A stretch of DNA of 39,039 bases from an uncultured Roseburia sp. GTDB lineage: Bacteria > Bacillota > Clostridia > Lachnospirales > Lachnospiraceae. Shown here piece by piece: positions 1 to 8,033 of this stretch. Numbering within the stretch: position 1 is the first letter of the stretch; the number at the start of each line of letters is the position of its first letter. Location of the stretch: positions 1 to 39,039 of the forward strand of contig CAKRLC010000014.1 of the NCBI GenBank assembly GCA_934358955.1, given 5' to 3'. The notes beneath the pieces are model-generated. The model had not been told where the DNA came from. It worked only from the letters and a program-made list of their open reading frames with translations, and ran no database searches. Made by a program: the position numbers and the translations under genes.

Positions 1-559
1 CGCCGCCTTCCGGAATGATGATATCTGCCCGACGCTTACTCGGCTCCACAAACTGTTCATGCATCGGCTTGACCGTGGTAAGGTACTGGTCGATCACACT
101 GTCAAGAGAACGCCCGCGTTCTTTTACGTCCCGCACAATTCTTCTTAAGATACGCACATCCGCATCTGTATCTACAAACACCTTAATGTCCATCAGATCA
201 CACAACTGTGGTTCCGCAAAAAGAAGGATTCCTTCTAATACAATGACCGGTGCTGTCTGAACAGTCACAGTTCTATCCGAACGGTTATGGATCGTATAAT
301 CATAAACCGGCATCTGGATCGACTTTCCTGCCTTCAGCAAACGGATATGCTCACAGAGCAGATCTGTATCAAATGCATCTGGATGATCGTAATTTAATTT
401 GCAACGTTCTTCATAGCACATCTCATCATGACGCTTATAATAATTGTCATGACGTAAAATACTGACTTCATCACGTCCGAAGCTGTCGACAAGCTTATCT
501 GCTAACGTCGTCTTTCCACTTCCCGTTCCTCCGGCAATCCCTATCAATATTGTATCCAT
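1..559 (-). CDS. udk: Uridine kinase, 3' end cut off by the window
   Basis: Phosphorylates uridine (and usually cytidine) to UMP/CMP with ATP or GTP in the cytoplasm, the entry step of pyrimidine salvage. Reading the minus strand from the ATG at 559 gives 186 codons open to the window edge. The protein begins MDTILIGIAGGTGSGKTT, with the P-loop GGTGSGKT at residues 9-16. It continues with DNYYKRHDE and NYDHPDAFD, typical uridine kinase segments, and then FVDTDADVRILRRIVRD. Full-length family members are about 205-215 residues, so only the last 20-30 are missing. A GAGGAG ribosome binding site precedes the ATG. It lies 27 bases downstream of the permease gene in the same orientation, so it is probably the last gene of the nucleoside uptake operon and feeds on its substrate. 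Confidence 0.93.
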   Translation of the reverse strand, partial: MDTILIGIAGGTGSGKTTLADKLVDSFGRDEVSILRHDNYYKRHDEMCYEERCKLNYDHPDAFDTDLLCEHIRLLKAGKSIQMPVYDYTIHNRSDRTVTVQTAPVIVLEGILLFAEPQLCDLMDIKVFVDTDADVRILRRIVRDVKERGRSLDSVIDQYLTTVKPMHEQFVEPSKRRADIIIPEGG

Positions 560-586
560 TTTCTGCTCCTCATTTGCATTCGTCTG

Positions 587-1540
587 TTATCTTGCACCTT
601 TATCATATGGAATTCCCTCTGCCTTAGGCGCCTGGGAATTCTTTGAGGTAAAGACTAATACGATCAATGTTGCTATATACGGAATCATTTTATAAATGTA
701 ACTTGGGATTCCGCTTGTACTTAAAACCGGGATAGATGAATAAGTTGCTGCAATTGTCTTCATCAGTCCAAAGAACACAGATGCTCCGAAAATCTTCACC
801 GGATGCCACTGGCCAAAGATTAAAACTGCAAGAGCAAGGAAACCATATCCTGCTACAGATGCATTAAAGTTTGTAGATGTCGGAACTACGAAAACAAGCC
901 CGCCAAGTCCACCGAGTGCACCTGAAATGATCACACCGGCATACTGCATTTTATATACATTGATTCCAACCGAATCTGCAGCCTGCGGATGCTCTCCACA
1001 GGACCTTAAGCGAAGTCCGAACCTTGTATAATACAAAACGACCGTAGAAATAATTAAAATTGCAAATCCAATATAAGTTGTTATATAGGTGTTCTTAAAG
1101 AACAGATTTCCGATCACCGGGATGTCTCCAAGTACCGGTACGGAACTGATACGGAATGTGTTTGTAAACTGGATCTGCTGTGTTCCAGTCAGTCTTCTTG
1201 CGATGAAAATCGCAAACGCCGGAGCAAACATGTTCAATGCCGTACCACTGATCGTCTGGTCTGCTTTCATATTGATCGCCGCAAATGCATGAAAAAGCGA
1301 GAACACAATACCAGTTCCTGCTGCAATCAGAATTGCAAGAAACAGCTGTAACTGTCCGCTCATTTTTCCAGAAGTCAGACTGATAAACAGGATACTTGTG
1401 AAAGCTCCCATGATCATAATACCTTCCAACGCAATGTTAATGATACCGGAGCGTTCTGAAAACATACCGCCAAGTGCTACCAGCAACAGTGGAATGGTAA
1501 AAAACATCGCCTGCTGAAATACCATATATACTATATCCAT
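587..1540 (-). CDS. Nucleoside ABC transporter permease (NupQ-like)
   Basis: Inner permease subunit of a Bmp-type ABC importer for nucleosides, related to Bacillus subtilis NupQ. The 317-residue protein is strongly hydrophobic, with about eight to nine membrane segments. It contains the family-typical stretches LGGMFSERSGIINIALEGIM near the N terminus and GFLALAVLIFGQWHPVKI in the C-terminal half. Length matches the family (about 310-320). It starts two bases after the stop of the other permease, so the two are co-translated, and together they would form the heterodimeric channel driven by the ATPase encoded upstream. The exact nucleoside cannot be read from the sequence; the udk gene directly downstream makes uridine or cytidine a reasonable guess. 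Confidence 0.9.
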   Translation of the reverse strand: MDIVYMVFQQAMFFTIPLLLVALGGMFSERSGIINIALEGIMIMGAFTSILFISLTSGKMSGQLQLFLAILIAAGTGIVFSLFHAFAAINMKADQTISGTALNMFAPAFAIFIARRLTGTQQIQFTNTFRISSVPVLGDIPVIGNLFFKNTYITTYIGFAILIISTVVLYYTRFGLRLRSCGEHPQAADSVGINVYKMQYAGVIISGALGGLGGLVFVVPTSTNFNASVAGYGFLALAVLIFGQWHPVKIFGASVFFGLMKTIAATYSSIPVLSTSGIPSYIYKMIPYIATLIVLVFTSKNSQAPKAEGIPYDKGAR

Positions 1541-1542
1541 GC

Positions 1543-2652
1543 TTATTTTCCTCCCTTTTCCTGTGCCAAGTCTTCTGTTGCTGCTTTTTCACTTCTGTTT
1601 TTCTGCATGCGCAGGATAAAGCCACGCACAAACAGAGAAAATGCAGAGAAGTAAATAATAACTGCAATAATAATGTCAATGATCTCTGTAGAGAAATTCA
1701 ACAGCTGTAAATAAAATCCGCCTGCCGTAATATACGCAATAAACAGACCCGCAAGCAAAACACCGATCGGATTAGAAAGTCCAAGTAATGCAACAGAGAT
1801 TCCCGTAAAGCCTTCCGATGCTAATGTATCTACGATCACGATATGTTTTCCGGAACCTGCCAGGTAAAGCAATCCGCCTGCCAAAGCAGAAAGTGCCCCG
1901 GCGATCGCCATGGAAAGAATAATATTTCTCTTTTCGTTCATTCCTGCATACTTGCTGGCTTCCGGATTGAATCCGGCTGCCTTTAACTCATATCCAAAGG
2001 TTGTCTTCTGCAATAAGATATAAATAATCACAACAACGATCAGTGAAATGATAAAACCGCCATTGATACTGGAGCCATCAAAAAGCTTATCCAACCCCAT
2101 TTTCGGTACATTTGCTGTCTTGATAACATCTTTGGAGTAGTTGCGGATCTTATCATACAGGCTTGTGTTGGTAGATACCAGGAAATTCACCATATACATT
2201 CCGATATAGTTCATCATAATACAGGAAATTACTTCATTCACATTGAAAAAAGCCTTGAAAATTCCAGGTATAGCACCCCATAACATTCCTGCAACAACTG
2301 CTGCAAGCAGTGCTACAACCCACTGTGCTGCTCCAAGGGAGCCACATTTGATTCCGACATAAACGGCTGCAAAGCCACCCACGATAAACTGACCGGATGC
2401 TCCGATATTAAACAATCCCGTTTTGAATGCAAATCCAACAGAAAGACCTGTCAATATGATCGGTGTTGCATAATAAAATACCTGTCCTACACCTTTCATG
2501 CCATGCGTTAACGGTCCTGACAAAATAGTCCATAATCCGGCACCTGCCTGGGAAGGGTTACTGATCAGTAAAATAAGGAATCCTACCAAAAGTCCTACAA
2601 CAATGGCAAATAAAGATGACAGAAAGCCAAGATAATCTCTTTTTTTCTTCAT
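1543..2652 (-). CDS. Nucleoside ABC transporter permease (NupP-like)
   Basis: Second permease subunit of the Bmp-type nucleoside importer, 369 residues, related to B. subtilis NupP. It has a hydrophobic N-terminal segment, LLVGFLILLI, then about eight further membrane segments, and the family signature GLSVGFAFKTGLFNIGASGQ around residues 70-90. A charged C-terminal tail rich in Lys and Glu lies on the cytoplasmic side. It begins two bases after the ATPase stop codon and is followed two bases later by the second permease, a tightly packed operon. The length is usual for this subunit, which is longer than its partner. Nothing looks truncated. Confidence 0.9.
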   Translation of the reverse strand: MKKKRDYLGFLSSLFAIVVGLLVGFLILLISNPSQAGAGLWTILSGPLTHGMKGVGQVFYYATPIILTGLSVGFAFKTGLFNIGASGQFIVGGFAAVYVGIKCGSLGAAQWVVALLAAVVAGMLWGAIPGIFKAFFNVNEVISCIMMNYIGMYMVNFLVSTNTSLYDKIRNYSKDVIKTANVPKMGLDKLFDGSSINGGFIISLIVVVIIYILLQKTTFGYELKAAGFNPEASKYAGMNEKRNIILSMAIAGALSALAGGLLYLAGSGKHIVIVDTLASEGFTGISVALLGLSNPIGVLLAGLFIAYITAGGFYLQLLNFSTEIIDIIIAVIIYFSAFSLFVRGFILRMQKNRSEKAATEDLAQEKGGK

Positions 2653-2654
2653 GA

Positions 2655-4187
2655 TTATTTCTGTTCTCCTTTCTTAGAGCCTGCCATGTAAAGACCAAGC
2701 TCCTGTATGGTTGTTGTCTTCGGATCCAGCTCCCCGACGATCTCGCCTTCATAGATAACCAAAATCCTGTCGCTCAAATTCATAACCTCTTCCAATTCTA
2801 ATGAAACCAGAAGAACGGCTGCTCCTTCGTCACGTTCTTTTACAATCTGTTTATGGATAAATTCGATCGCGCCGACATCAAGACCTCTTGTCGGCTGCAC
2901 AGCAACAAGCAGATCATGCTCTTTTGTCAGTTCTCTTGCGATGATCGCTTTCTGCTGGTTACCTCCGGACATGCTTCGTGTGATCGTGTCTGCGCCCTGT
3001 CCGCTTCTGATATCATATTTTTCAATCAATTCGTTTGCATAAGATTCCACCGCATCTTTTTTGATAAACCCATGATTTTGGAAACGAGGTTCAAAGTAAT
3101 CCTGGAGCACCAGATTATCCTCTAAGGAATAATCCAATACCAGACCATGCTTATGCCTGTCTTCCGGAATATGAGACATTCCATGTGTATTGCGGTAACG
3201 GATGGACTCTTTCGTAATATCCTTTCCATCCAAAGTAACCGTTCCGCTATCAATCTTTGTCATACCCGTGATTGCTTCTACAAGCTCCGTCTGACCATTT
3301 CCATCAATACCTGCGATGCAGACGATCTCCCCTTTTCGTACCTGCATCGTCACGTTCTTAATAATATCTTTGCCATGTCCCTGTTTCTGGTCTTTGACAA
3401 CAAGATCCTTTACATCTAATACAACCTCTCCCGGAACAGCTTCCTTCTTATCTACAGTAAGCTGTACCTTATGGCCTACCATCATCTCAGAAAGTGCTTC
3501 CTTATCTGTTGATACCACATCTACGGTTCCAATGTATTTTCCTCTTCTTAATACGGAGCATCTGTCAGCAACTGCCTTAATCTCGTTCAGCTTATGTGTA
3601 ATAAAAATAATTGACTTTCCTTCACTGACCAGATCCTTCATAATAGACATCAGCTCGTCGATCTCCTGTGGTGTCAGCACTGCTGTCGGCTCATCAAAAA
3701 TAAGAATATCATTATCACGGTATAACATCTTTAAAATCTCTACACGCTGCTGCATTCCTACGGTAATATCCTGGATCTTTGCATCCGGATCCACTGACAG
3801 ATGGTATTTCTCACTTAATTCCATTACCTTTTTTCTGGCTTTTTTCATTTCCAGAAAACCGTGCTTTGTGTCTTCTTTTCCCAGGACAATATTCTGCAAT
3901 ACTGTAAAATTATGCACCAGTTTAAAATGCTGATGCACCATTCCGATTCCCAGCTCATTGGCGTCTAACGGATTGTTAATCTTTACTTCCTTGCCACGCA
4001 CCTTAATGCAGCCCTTCTCCGGCTGATACAGTCCAAATAAAACACTCATCAAAGTAGATTTTCCCGCTCCGTTTTCTCCTAAAAGCGCATGTATCTCACC
4101 CTTTCTGATCTGAAGGGTGACATTGTCATTCGCCTTGATTCCAGGGAATTCCTTTGTGATGTCTATCATTTCAATAATATAGTCCAT
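2655..4187 (-). CDS. Nucleoside ABC transporter ATP-binding protein (NupO-like), two NBDs
   Basis: Cytoplasmic ATPase with two fused nucleotide-binding domains, the energy-coupling subunit of the nucleoside importer. The first domain has Walker A GENGAGKST near residues 37-45, an LSGGQ-like VGMQQR and Walker B ILIFDEPTAVL. In the second, the Walker A position reads GIDGNGQTE and lacks the Lys, and the signature is MSGGNQQK. This asymmetry is normal in the sugar/nucleoside branch (RbsA, MglA, NupO). An ATG at 4199 is also in frame. I prefer the ATG at 4187 because GGAG sits six bases upstream and homologues start MDYxIEM; this gives 510 residues. A hairpin at 4269-4292 separates it from the binding-protein gene. 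Confidence 0.92.
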   Translation of the reverse strand: MDYIIEMIDITKEFPGIKANDNVTLQIRKGEIHALLGENGAGKSTLMSVLFGLYQPEKGCIKVRGKEVKINNPLDANELGIGMVHQHFKLVHNFTVLQNIVLGKEDTKHGFLEMKKARKKVMELSEKYHLSVDPDAKIQDITVGMQQRVEILKMLYRDNDILIFDEPTAVLTPQEIDELMSIMKDLVSEGKSIIFITHKLNEIKAVADRCSVLRRGKYIGTVDVVSTDKEALSEMMVGHKVQLTVDKKEAVPGEVVLDVKDLVVKDQKQGHGKDIIKNVTMQVRKGEIVCIAGIDGNGQTELVEAITGMTKIDSGTVTLDGKDITKESIRYRNTHGMSHIPEDRHKHGLVLDYSLEDNLVLQDYFEPRFQNHGFIKKDAVESYANELIEKYDIRSGQGADTITRSMSGGNQQKAIIARELTKEHDLLVAVQPTRGLDVGAIEFIHKQIVKERDEGAAVLLVSLELEEVMNLSDRILVIYEGEIVGELDPKTTTIQELGLYMAGSKKGEQK

Positions 4188-4268
4188 AAAAGTCTCCATC
4201 TCTTTTTTCTCCGCCGGCCAGAAAAACCATCCGCGGGCTTTAATTCACTATATCTATTCTAATACAAA

Positions 4269-4292
4269 AGGGGTGCTCATACAAGCACCCCT
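4269..4292 (-). terminator. Intercistronic hairpin between bmpA and the ATPase gene
   Basis: Perfect 9-bp stem (AGGGGTGCT paired with AGCACCCCT) around a six-base loop. Read on the minus strand it is followed by TTTTGTATT. It sits about 90 bases after the binding-protein stop. A partial terminator, or a 3'-end stabiliser, here would give more binding protein than membrane subunits, as is common for ABC importers. Confidence 0.75.
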
Positions 4293-4379
4293 CTCAGCTT
4301 TTCTGCAAAATCTGCAACGTTAGTTACTGTTCACCCGTACCTCGTTCCAGTCACATTCGCAGCCTTCCTGCACTCCTGA

Positions 4380-5516
4380 TTACTGAACGTAATTTACAGT
4401 AACATGGTTAAGTTCAAGATCTGTAACTTCTTTTGTTGTGTCATTGTCAATTGTGATATCGCCTGCAACTAATTTTTCGTAGATTGCATCGTAATCTTCC
4501 TGTGTAAAGGTGTTGAATTTTGCTGTATCCATTGCGATACCTACACCATCATTCTTAACATCAAATACAGTTGTCTTTCCACCTTCAAAAGATCCGTCAT
4601 ATGCAGATGAGATAGCTGCATATACAGAATTGGATAACATCTTCATAGCAGATGTGATAACTGTCTCAGATTCAGAAGACTGGTCAACGTCAACACCGAT
4701 TACTTTTCCGCCGTCAGATTCTTCTGCTGCTGCCATAACAGAGTTACCTACAGATCCACCGCATCCGAAGATTACTTCTGTTCCAGACTGATACCATCCT
4801 GTTGCCATGGATTTTGCTTCCGGAGTTGCTTCAAAGGAACCTGTGTATGTATAAGTTACATCCACGTCTACGCCTAACTCTTCTGCTGCATAATCAGCAC
4901 CTGCAAGATATCCGTAACCGAAACGGATTACTGCTGGAAGAGCCATACCACCCATGAAACCAAGCTTTGTATAGCCATCCTTTACAGCTGCATAGCCTGC
5001 AAGGAATCCTGCCTGGTCTTCTTCATATAAAACTGCCATTGTATTCTCTGCTGTTTCATAATTGTAATCAGCATCATGTGGCTCGCCGTCGATCAGGATG
5101 AATTTTACATCCGGGAACTTTGTCTGTTCATTGTAAATCGGCTCTTCAAACAGGAAACCTGGACATACGATCACTTTTGCGCCGCCTTCAATAGCAAGCT
5201 CAATTGTCTCCTGGAAGGAATCTGTAGTTGCCTCAGCTGATTTGTAATATTTGTAAGAAATACCATTCTCATCACCGTACTTCTCTACACCTTCCCAGGA
5301 ACCCTGGTTGAAGGATTTGTCATCGATCGTTCCAACGTCGATAACAAGTGCAAGCTCATATCCATCTGTGTTCTCATCAGATGCTGCACCTGCCTCTGTG
5401 GATGCTGCTGTGTTATCAGCTGCAGAATTGTCTGTGCTGTTGTCAGAACCACATCCCGCAAATAAAGTAGCGGTCATTGCTGCTGCTAACAGTAAACTCA
5501 TTGCTTTCTTTTTCAT
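4380..5516 (-). CDS. bmpA: BmpA-family nucleoside-binding lipoprotein
   Basis: Extracytoplasmic substrate-binding lipoprotein of the Bmp/PnrA/NupN family, which delivers nucleosides to the permease encoded downstream. The N terminus MKKKAMSLLLAAAMTATL ends in the lipobox FAGC, giving lipidation at Cys22. It is followed by an Asn/Ser/Thr/Ala-rich linker to about residue 50. The mature domain opens with ALVIDVGTIDDKSFNQGSWEG, the family hallmark, and later has LGFMGGMALPAVIRFGYGYLAG and GCGGSVGNSVMAAA, which line the ligand site in known members. The 378-residue length is normal. An AGGAGG-like site (AATAGGAGGG) lies before the ATG. It is the first gene of the operon; the promoter must lie between it and the repeat at 5599-5730. 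Confidence 0.93.
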   Translation of the reverse strand: MKKKAMSLLLAAAMTATLFAGCGSDNSTDNSAADNTAASTEAGAASDENTDGYELALVIDVGTIDDKSFNQGSWEGVEKYGDENGISYKYYKSAEATTDSFQETIELAIEGGAKVIVCPGFLFEEPIYNEQTKFPDVKFILIDGEPHDADYNYETAENTMAVLYEEDQAGFLAGYAAVKDGYTKLGFMGGMALPAVIRFGYGYLAGADYAAEELGVDVDVTYTYTGSFEATPEAKSMATGWYQSGTEVIFGCGGSVGNSVMAAAEESDGGKVIGVDVDQSSESETVITSAMKMLSNSVYAAISSAYDGSFEGGKTTVFDVKNDGVGIAMDTAKFNTFTQEDYDAIYEKLVAGDITIDNDTTKEVTDLELNHVTVNYVQ

Positions 5517-5545
5517 AGTTTTACCCTCCTATTAAAAAATTTTTG

Positions 5546-5584
5546 TTATAAGCACCCTTTTAAAAATATCCCAGCTGCTTATAA
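5546..5584. repeat. 9-bp inverted repeat in the bmpA leader
   Basis: TTATAAGCA at 5546-5554 is exactly inverted at 5576-5584 (TGCTTATAA), with a 21-base spacer. It lies 30-68 bases upstream of the bmpA start. It could be an operator dyad or a leader hairpin. I see no purine-riboswitch core around it. Confidence 0.5.
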
Positions 5585-5598
5585 AGTGCTATAAAAAT

Positions 5599-5730
5599 AG
5601 AATCTCGCCTGCGAGATTCTCCGCCTGCGGCGGGTCGCAATATGCGACATGTTTCTTATCCGCCGCAGTGCGATCCTCGCGGAGCGTTTTTTTATGTAAT
5701 GGAAACGAAGTTTCCTACTACATAAAAAAT
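5599..5730. repeat. Composite palindromic repeat element with nested stems
   Basis: A non-coding, GC-rich block made almost wholly of inverted repeats. Hairpin 1 is 5599-5620 (AGAATCTCGC against GCGAGATTCT). CTCCGC at 5619-5624 pairs with GCGGAG at 5679-5684. CTGCGGCGG at 5625-5633 pairs with CCGCCGCAG at 5660-5668. Inside that, GTCGCA at 5634-5639 pairs with TGCGAC at 5643-5648. After a run of T comes a last hairpin at about 5694-5722, with outer ATGTA/TACAT and inner GGAAAC/GTTTCC. The layout, ending in A/T runs on both sides, suggests a dispersed extragenic palindrome. A diverged relative of its last hairpin is at 22337-22371. It encodes no protein. Confidence 0.75.
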
Positions 5731-5735
5731 AAAAT

Positions 5736-5772
5736 CTCCCAGCACAAACGTAATACCGCGTAATACTGAGAG
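5736..5772 (-). terminator. Terminator after tRNA-Thr
   Basis: Read on the minus strand, CTCTCAG pairs with CTGGGAG (one G-U pair) around a 23-base loop and is followed by ATTTTATTTTTT. It lies 11 bases beyond the tRNA 3' end, the expected place for its intrinsic terminator. Confidence 0.6.
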
Positions 5773-5783
5773 TTATTTTTATA

Positions 5784-5856
<73 letters not shown>

Positions 5857-5880
5857 AAAGTATGACTGCCATACGTCATT

Positions 5881-5908
5881 ATTATATCTGATAAAGCAAA
5901 AATTGCAA
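5881..5908 (-). promoter_or_regulatory. Promoter for tRNA-Thr
   Basis: On the minus strand TTGCAA (5903-5908) and TATAAT (5881-5886) are 16 bases apart. The -10 lies 25 bases before the tRNA 5' end, as expected for a housekeeping sigma-A promoter. The AT-rich stretch between this and 5990 shows nothing else I recognise. Confidence 0.7.
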
Positions 5909-5990
5909 CCTTTTTTTCAAAAAATTCATGTAAATTTTTGTTTTTTTTCATTTTAAGTGCATTTTATGCGCAATTCCGTTTGATTTTCTA

Positions 5991-6018
5991 TTGACTTTTT
6001 TCCTTTACAGCGTACAAT
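5991..6018 (+). promoter_or_regulatory. Promoter for the cupin-HTH regulator (potR)
   Basis: TTGACT at 5991-5996 and TACAAT at 6013-6018, 16 bases apart, form a good sigma-A promoter. It lies 75 bases upstream of the regulator's ATG. It points into a dyad at 6029-6042, so repression close to the transcription start is possible. Confidence 0.7.
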
Positions 6019-6028
6019 GAGTAATGGT

Positions 6029-6042
6029 CTGTTTATTAACAG
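6029..6042. promoter_or_regulatory. Dyad at the regulator's transcription start (possible operator)
   Basis: CTGTT-TATT-AACAG is a perfect 5-bp dyad 11-24 bases after the -10 box. A self-binding site for the HTH regulator encoded downstream is plausible but unproven. Confidence 0.4.
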
Positions 6043-6092
6043 TAAACTTTTTTTATACAATTAATTTTATAATTAAACAGGAGGCCTTCATT

Positions 6093-6632
6093 ATGGACAT
6101 TGGAAAACGTATGAAAGAGCTTCGCATACAATATGGACTGACCCAGCAGGAACTGGCGGACCGCTCCGAACTCACAAAGGGATTTATCTCCCAGCTTGAG
6201 CGAAACCAGAATACCCCGTCTATCGGCACACTGCTCGATATCATCCAGTGTCTCGGCACAACGCCCGCTGAATTTTTCACAGACGAAGAACCGGAACAGA
6301 TTGTTTTCAAAAACGAAGATTTCTTTACAAAAGTAAATGAAGAAAAGCATAATCAGATTGAATGGGTAATCCCAAATGCACAAAAGGATGCGATGAAACC
6401 GGTACGTCTGACTTTAAAAGCCGGCGGATCCTCCGATGTGATTCTTCCTCATTCCGGCGAAGAATTCGGCTATCTGATCAAGGGAACCGTCCGGCTTAAT
6501 TACGGCGGCAAGTCCTATACCGTCCGCGCAGGTGAATCTTTTTACCTGAAAGCAGACAAAAAACACTACATTGAAAACACCGGCACCCGGGATGCCATTC
6601 TTATCTGGGTATCCACACCGCCAAGCTTTTAA
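6093..6632 (+). CDS. potR: HTH-cupin transcriptional regulator of the polyamine transporter
   Basis: A 179-residue cytoplasmic DNA-binding regulator. Residues 6-60 form a Cro/CI-type helix-turn-helix (LRIQYGLTQQELADRSELTKGFISQLERNQ). The second half is a cupin fold, with the conserved HSGEEFGYLIKG and RAGESFYLKADKKHYIEN strands, which usually senses a small ligand. This architecture (PuuR/SinR-cupin) is regularly found beside potABCD in Firmicutes, where it is taken to control polyamine uptake; the name potR rests on that context. The ATG at 6093 is chosen over upstream in-frame codons because of the AGGAGG-type site ending seven bases before it and because the HTH family starts here. The downstream transporter is separated by a MITE-like insertion. 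Confidence 0.85.
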   Translation: MDIGKRMKELRIQYGLTQQELADRSELTKGFISQLERNQNTPSIGTLLDIIQCLGTTPAEFFTDEEPEQIVFKNEDFFTKVNEEKHNQIEWVIPNAQKDAMKPVRLTLKAGGSSDVILPHSGEEFGYLIKGTVRLNYGGKSYTVRAGESFYLKADKKHYIENTGTRDAILIWVSTPPSF

Positions 6633-6644
6633 TCATTTTAAATA

Positions 6645-6894
6645 TTATTAAGATTCGTGTGTCAAAAGGTCTGTTCCATAACCTATATTGGCAAATTGCA
6701 CAAAAGAAATATGGAAAGTTTCTCTTTGTGCAGTGGAGATAAGACTCACGAATCGTGGAAGCCTCTGCTGAACACGATTCACGCTTTCAGAGGCTTATCG
6801 GAATGCTTTGCACAATGAAACTTGCAATATTTTTTTGTGCAATCCGACATTCTAAACTAAGGTGCAGACCTTTTAACACTCGAATCTTATTAAG
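6645..6894. mobile_element. MITE-like element (about 235 bp) with inverted termini and direct repeats
   Basis: The stretch between regulator and potA is one long imperfect palindrome with no gene. Its ends are inverted copies: GATTCGTGTGTCAAAAGGTC from 6652, and the complement ending at 6886, with two mismatches over about 22 bases. Outside them, TTATTAAG occurs at 6645-6652 and again at 6887-6894, a likely 7-8 bp target duplication. Inner arms also match: 6695-6712 (ATTGCACAAAAGAAATAT) against 6827-6843, and AAGCCTCTG at 6759-6767 against CAGAGGCTT at 6788-6796. No transposase is encoded, so it would have to be mobilised in trans. Its transcript would form a long hairpin upstream of potA. 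Confidence 0.8.
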
Positions 6895-6959
6895 GAAGAC
6901 CTTTTTCTTAAGCAAAAAAATAAATGACACCAGAAAACCAGGAAAGGAACTGTAACACT

Positions 6960-8033
6960 ATGAGCAAAAGACTGATCAATTTCGTTGATATCTCAAAATC
7001 CTATGGAGACAATCTTGTTCTTGATGAGTTAAATCTATATATCAGGGAAAATGAATTTATCACGCTTCTCGGCCCTTCCGGATGCGGAAAAACTACAACA
7101 CTGCGTATCCTCGGCGGATTTGAAACACCTGACAAAGGTCAGGTTATTTTTGACGGAGTTGATATTACCAATCTTCCTCCAAACAAAAGAAATTTAAATA
7201 CGGTATTCCAGAAATACGCTCTTTTCCCACATATGACAATTGCCGAAAATATTGCTTTTGGCTTAAAAATCAGCAAAAAAAGCAACGACTATATCCGAGA
7301 CAAAATAAAATATGCTTTAAAGCTTGTGAATTTAGATGGTTTTGAAAACCGCTCTATTGATTCCTTAAGCGGTGGTCAGCAGCAGCGTATCGCGATTGCC
7401 CGTGCAATCGTAAATGAACCGAAGGTTCTGCTTCTTGATGAACCGTTAGGCGCTCTTGACTTAAAACTTCGTCAGGACATGCAGTATGAGCTGATCCGTC
7501 TGAAGAATGAACTTGGCATCACTTTCGTCTTTGTCACTCACGACCAGGAAGAAGCACTTACTATGTCAGATACGATCGTTGTCATGAATCAGGGGTACAT
7601 CCAGCAGATCGGCACGCCGGAAATGATCTACAATGAGCCAACCAATGCGTTTGTTGCTGACTTTATCGGTGACAGCAATATTATCGATGGTATTATGATC
7701 CAGGACAAAGTGGTTGAGATCCTTGGAGTTAAAGTTCCATGTGTAGACGAAGGTTTCGGAAATCATACACCGGTCGACGTTGTCATCCGTCCAGAGGATA
7801 TCGAAATCACCACTCCTGAAAAAGGCTTTATGGAAGGTACGATCACTTCTGTCATTTTCAAGGGCGTCCATTATGAAATCGAGATCCTTGCAAACGGTTA
7901 TGAATGGCTTGTCCACACAACGATGCTTCACAATGTCGGAGAACATGTAGGGATCAATGTCATTCCATTCAATATCCAGATTATGAACAAACCGGAATCC
8001 GAAGATGAGGAGGCAGTAGAAATCGATGCATAA
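6960..8033 (+). CDS. potA: Spermidine/putrescine ABC transporter ATP-binding protein
   Basis: ATPase subunit of the polyamine importer; it hydrolyses ATP on the cytoplasmic face to drive PotBC. The 357-residue protein shows Walker [10 protein letters not shown] (38-46), signature LSGGQQQR (136-143), Walker [15 protein letters not shown] and the switch His in [14 protein letters not shown]-type C-terminal domain follows from about residue 240, with [10 protein letters not shown]. The start at 6960 is preferred over an in-frame ATG at 6924: AGGAAAGGA lies upstream, and the shorter protein begins as PotA homologues do. Its last eight bases overlap potB, so translation is coupled. The first potential promoter is upstream of the MITE, unless the MITE supplies one. 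Confidence 0.94.
   Translation: MSKRLINFVDISKSYGDNLVLDELNLYIRENEFITLLGPSGCGKTTTLRILGGFETPDKGQVIFDGVDITNLPPNKRNLNTVFQKYALFPHMTIAENIAFGLKISKKSNDYIRDKIKYALKLVNLDGFENRSIDSLSGGQQQRIAIARAIVNEPKVLLLDEPLGALDLKLRQDMQYELIRLKNELGITFVFVTHDQEEALTMSDTIVVMNQGYIQQIGTPEMIYNEPTNAFVADFIGDSNIIDGIMIQDKVVEILGVKVPCVDEGFGNHTPVDVVIRPEDIEITTPEKGFMEGTITSVIFKGVHYEIEILANGYEWLVHTTMLHNVGEHVGINVIPFNIQIMNKPESEDEEAVEIDA

Noticed and set aside
5517..5600. Possible purine riboswitch upstream of the nucleoside transporter
   Set aside because: None of the conserved core of the purine aptamer is visible; only a simple 9-bp dyad is present.
6755..6955. 66-codon open frame on plus between potR and potA
   Set aside because: It lies mostly inside the MITE-like palindrome and has no ribosome binding site or protein-like composition.
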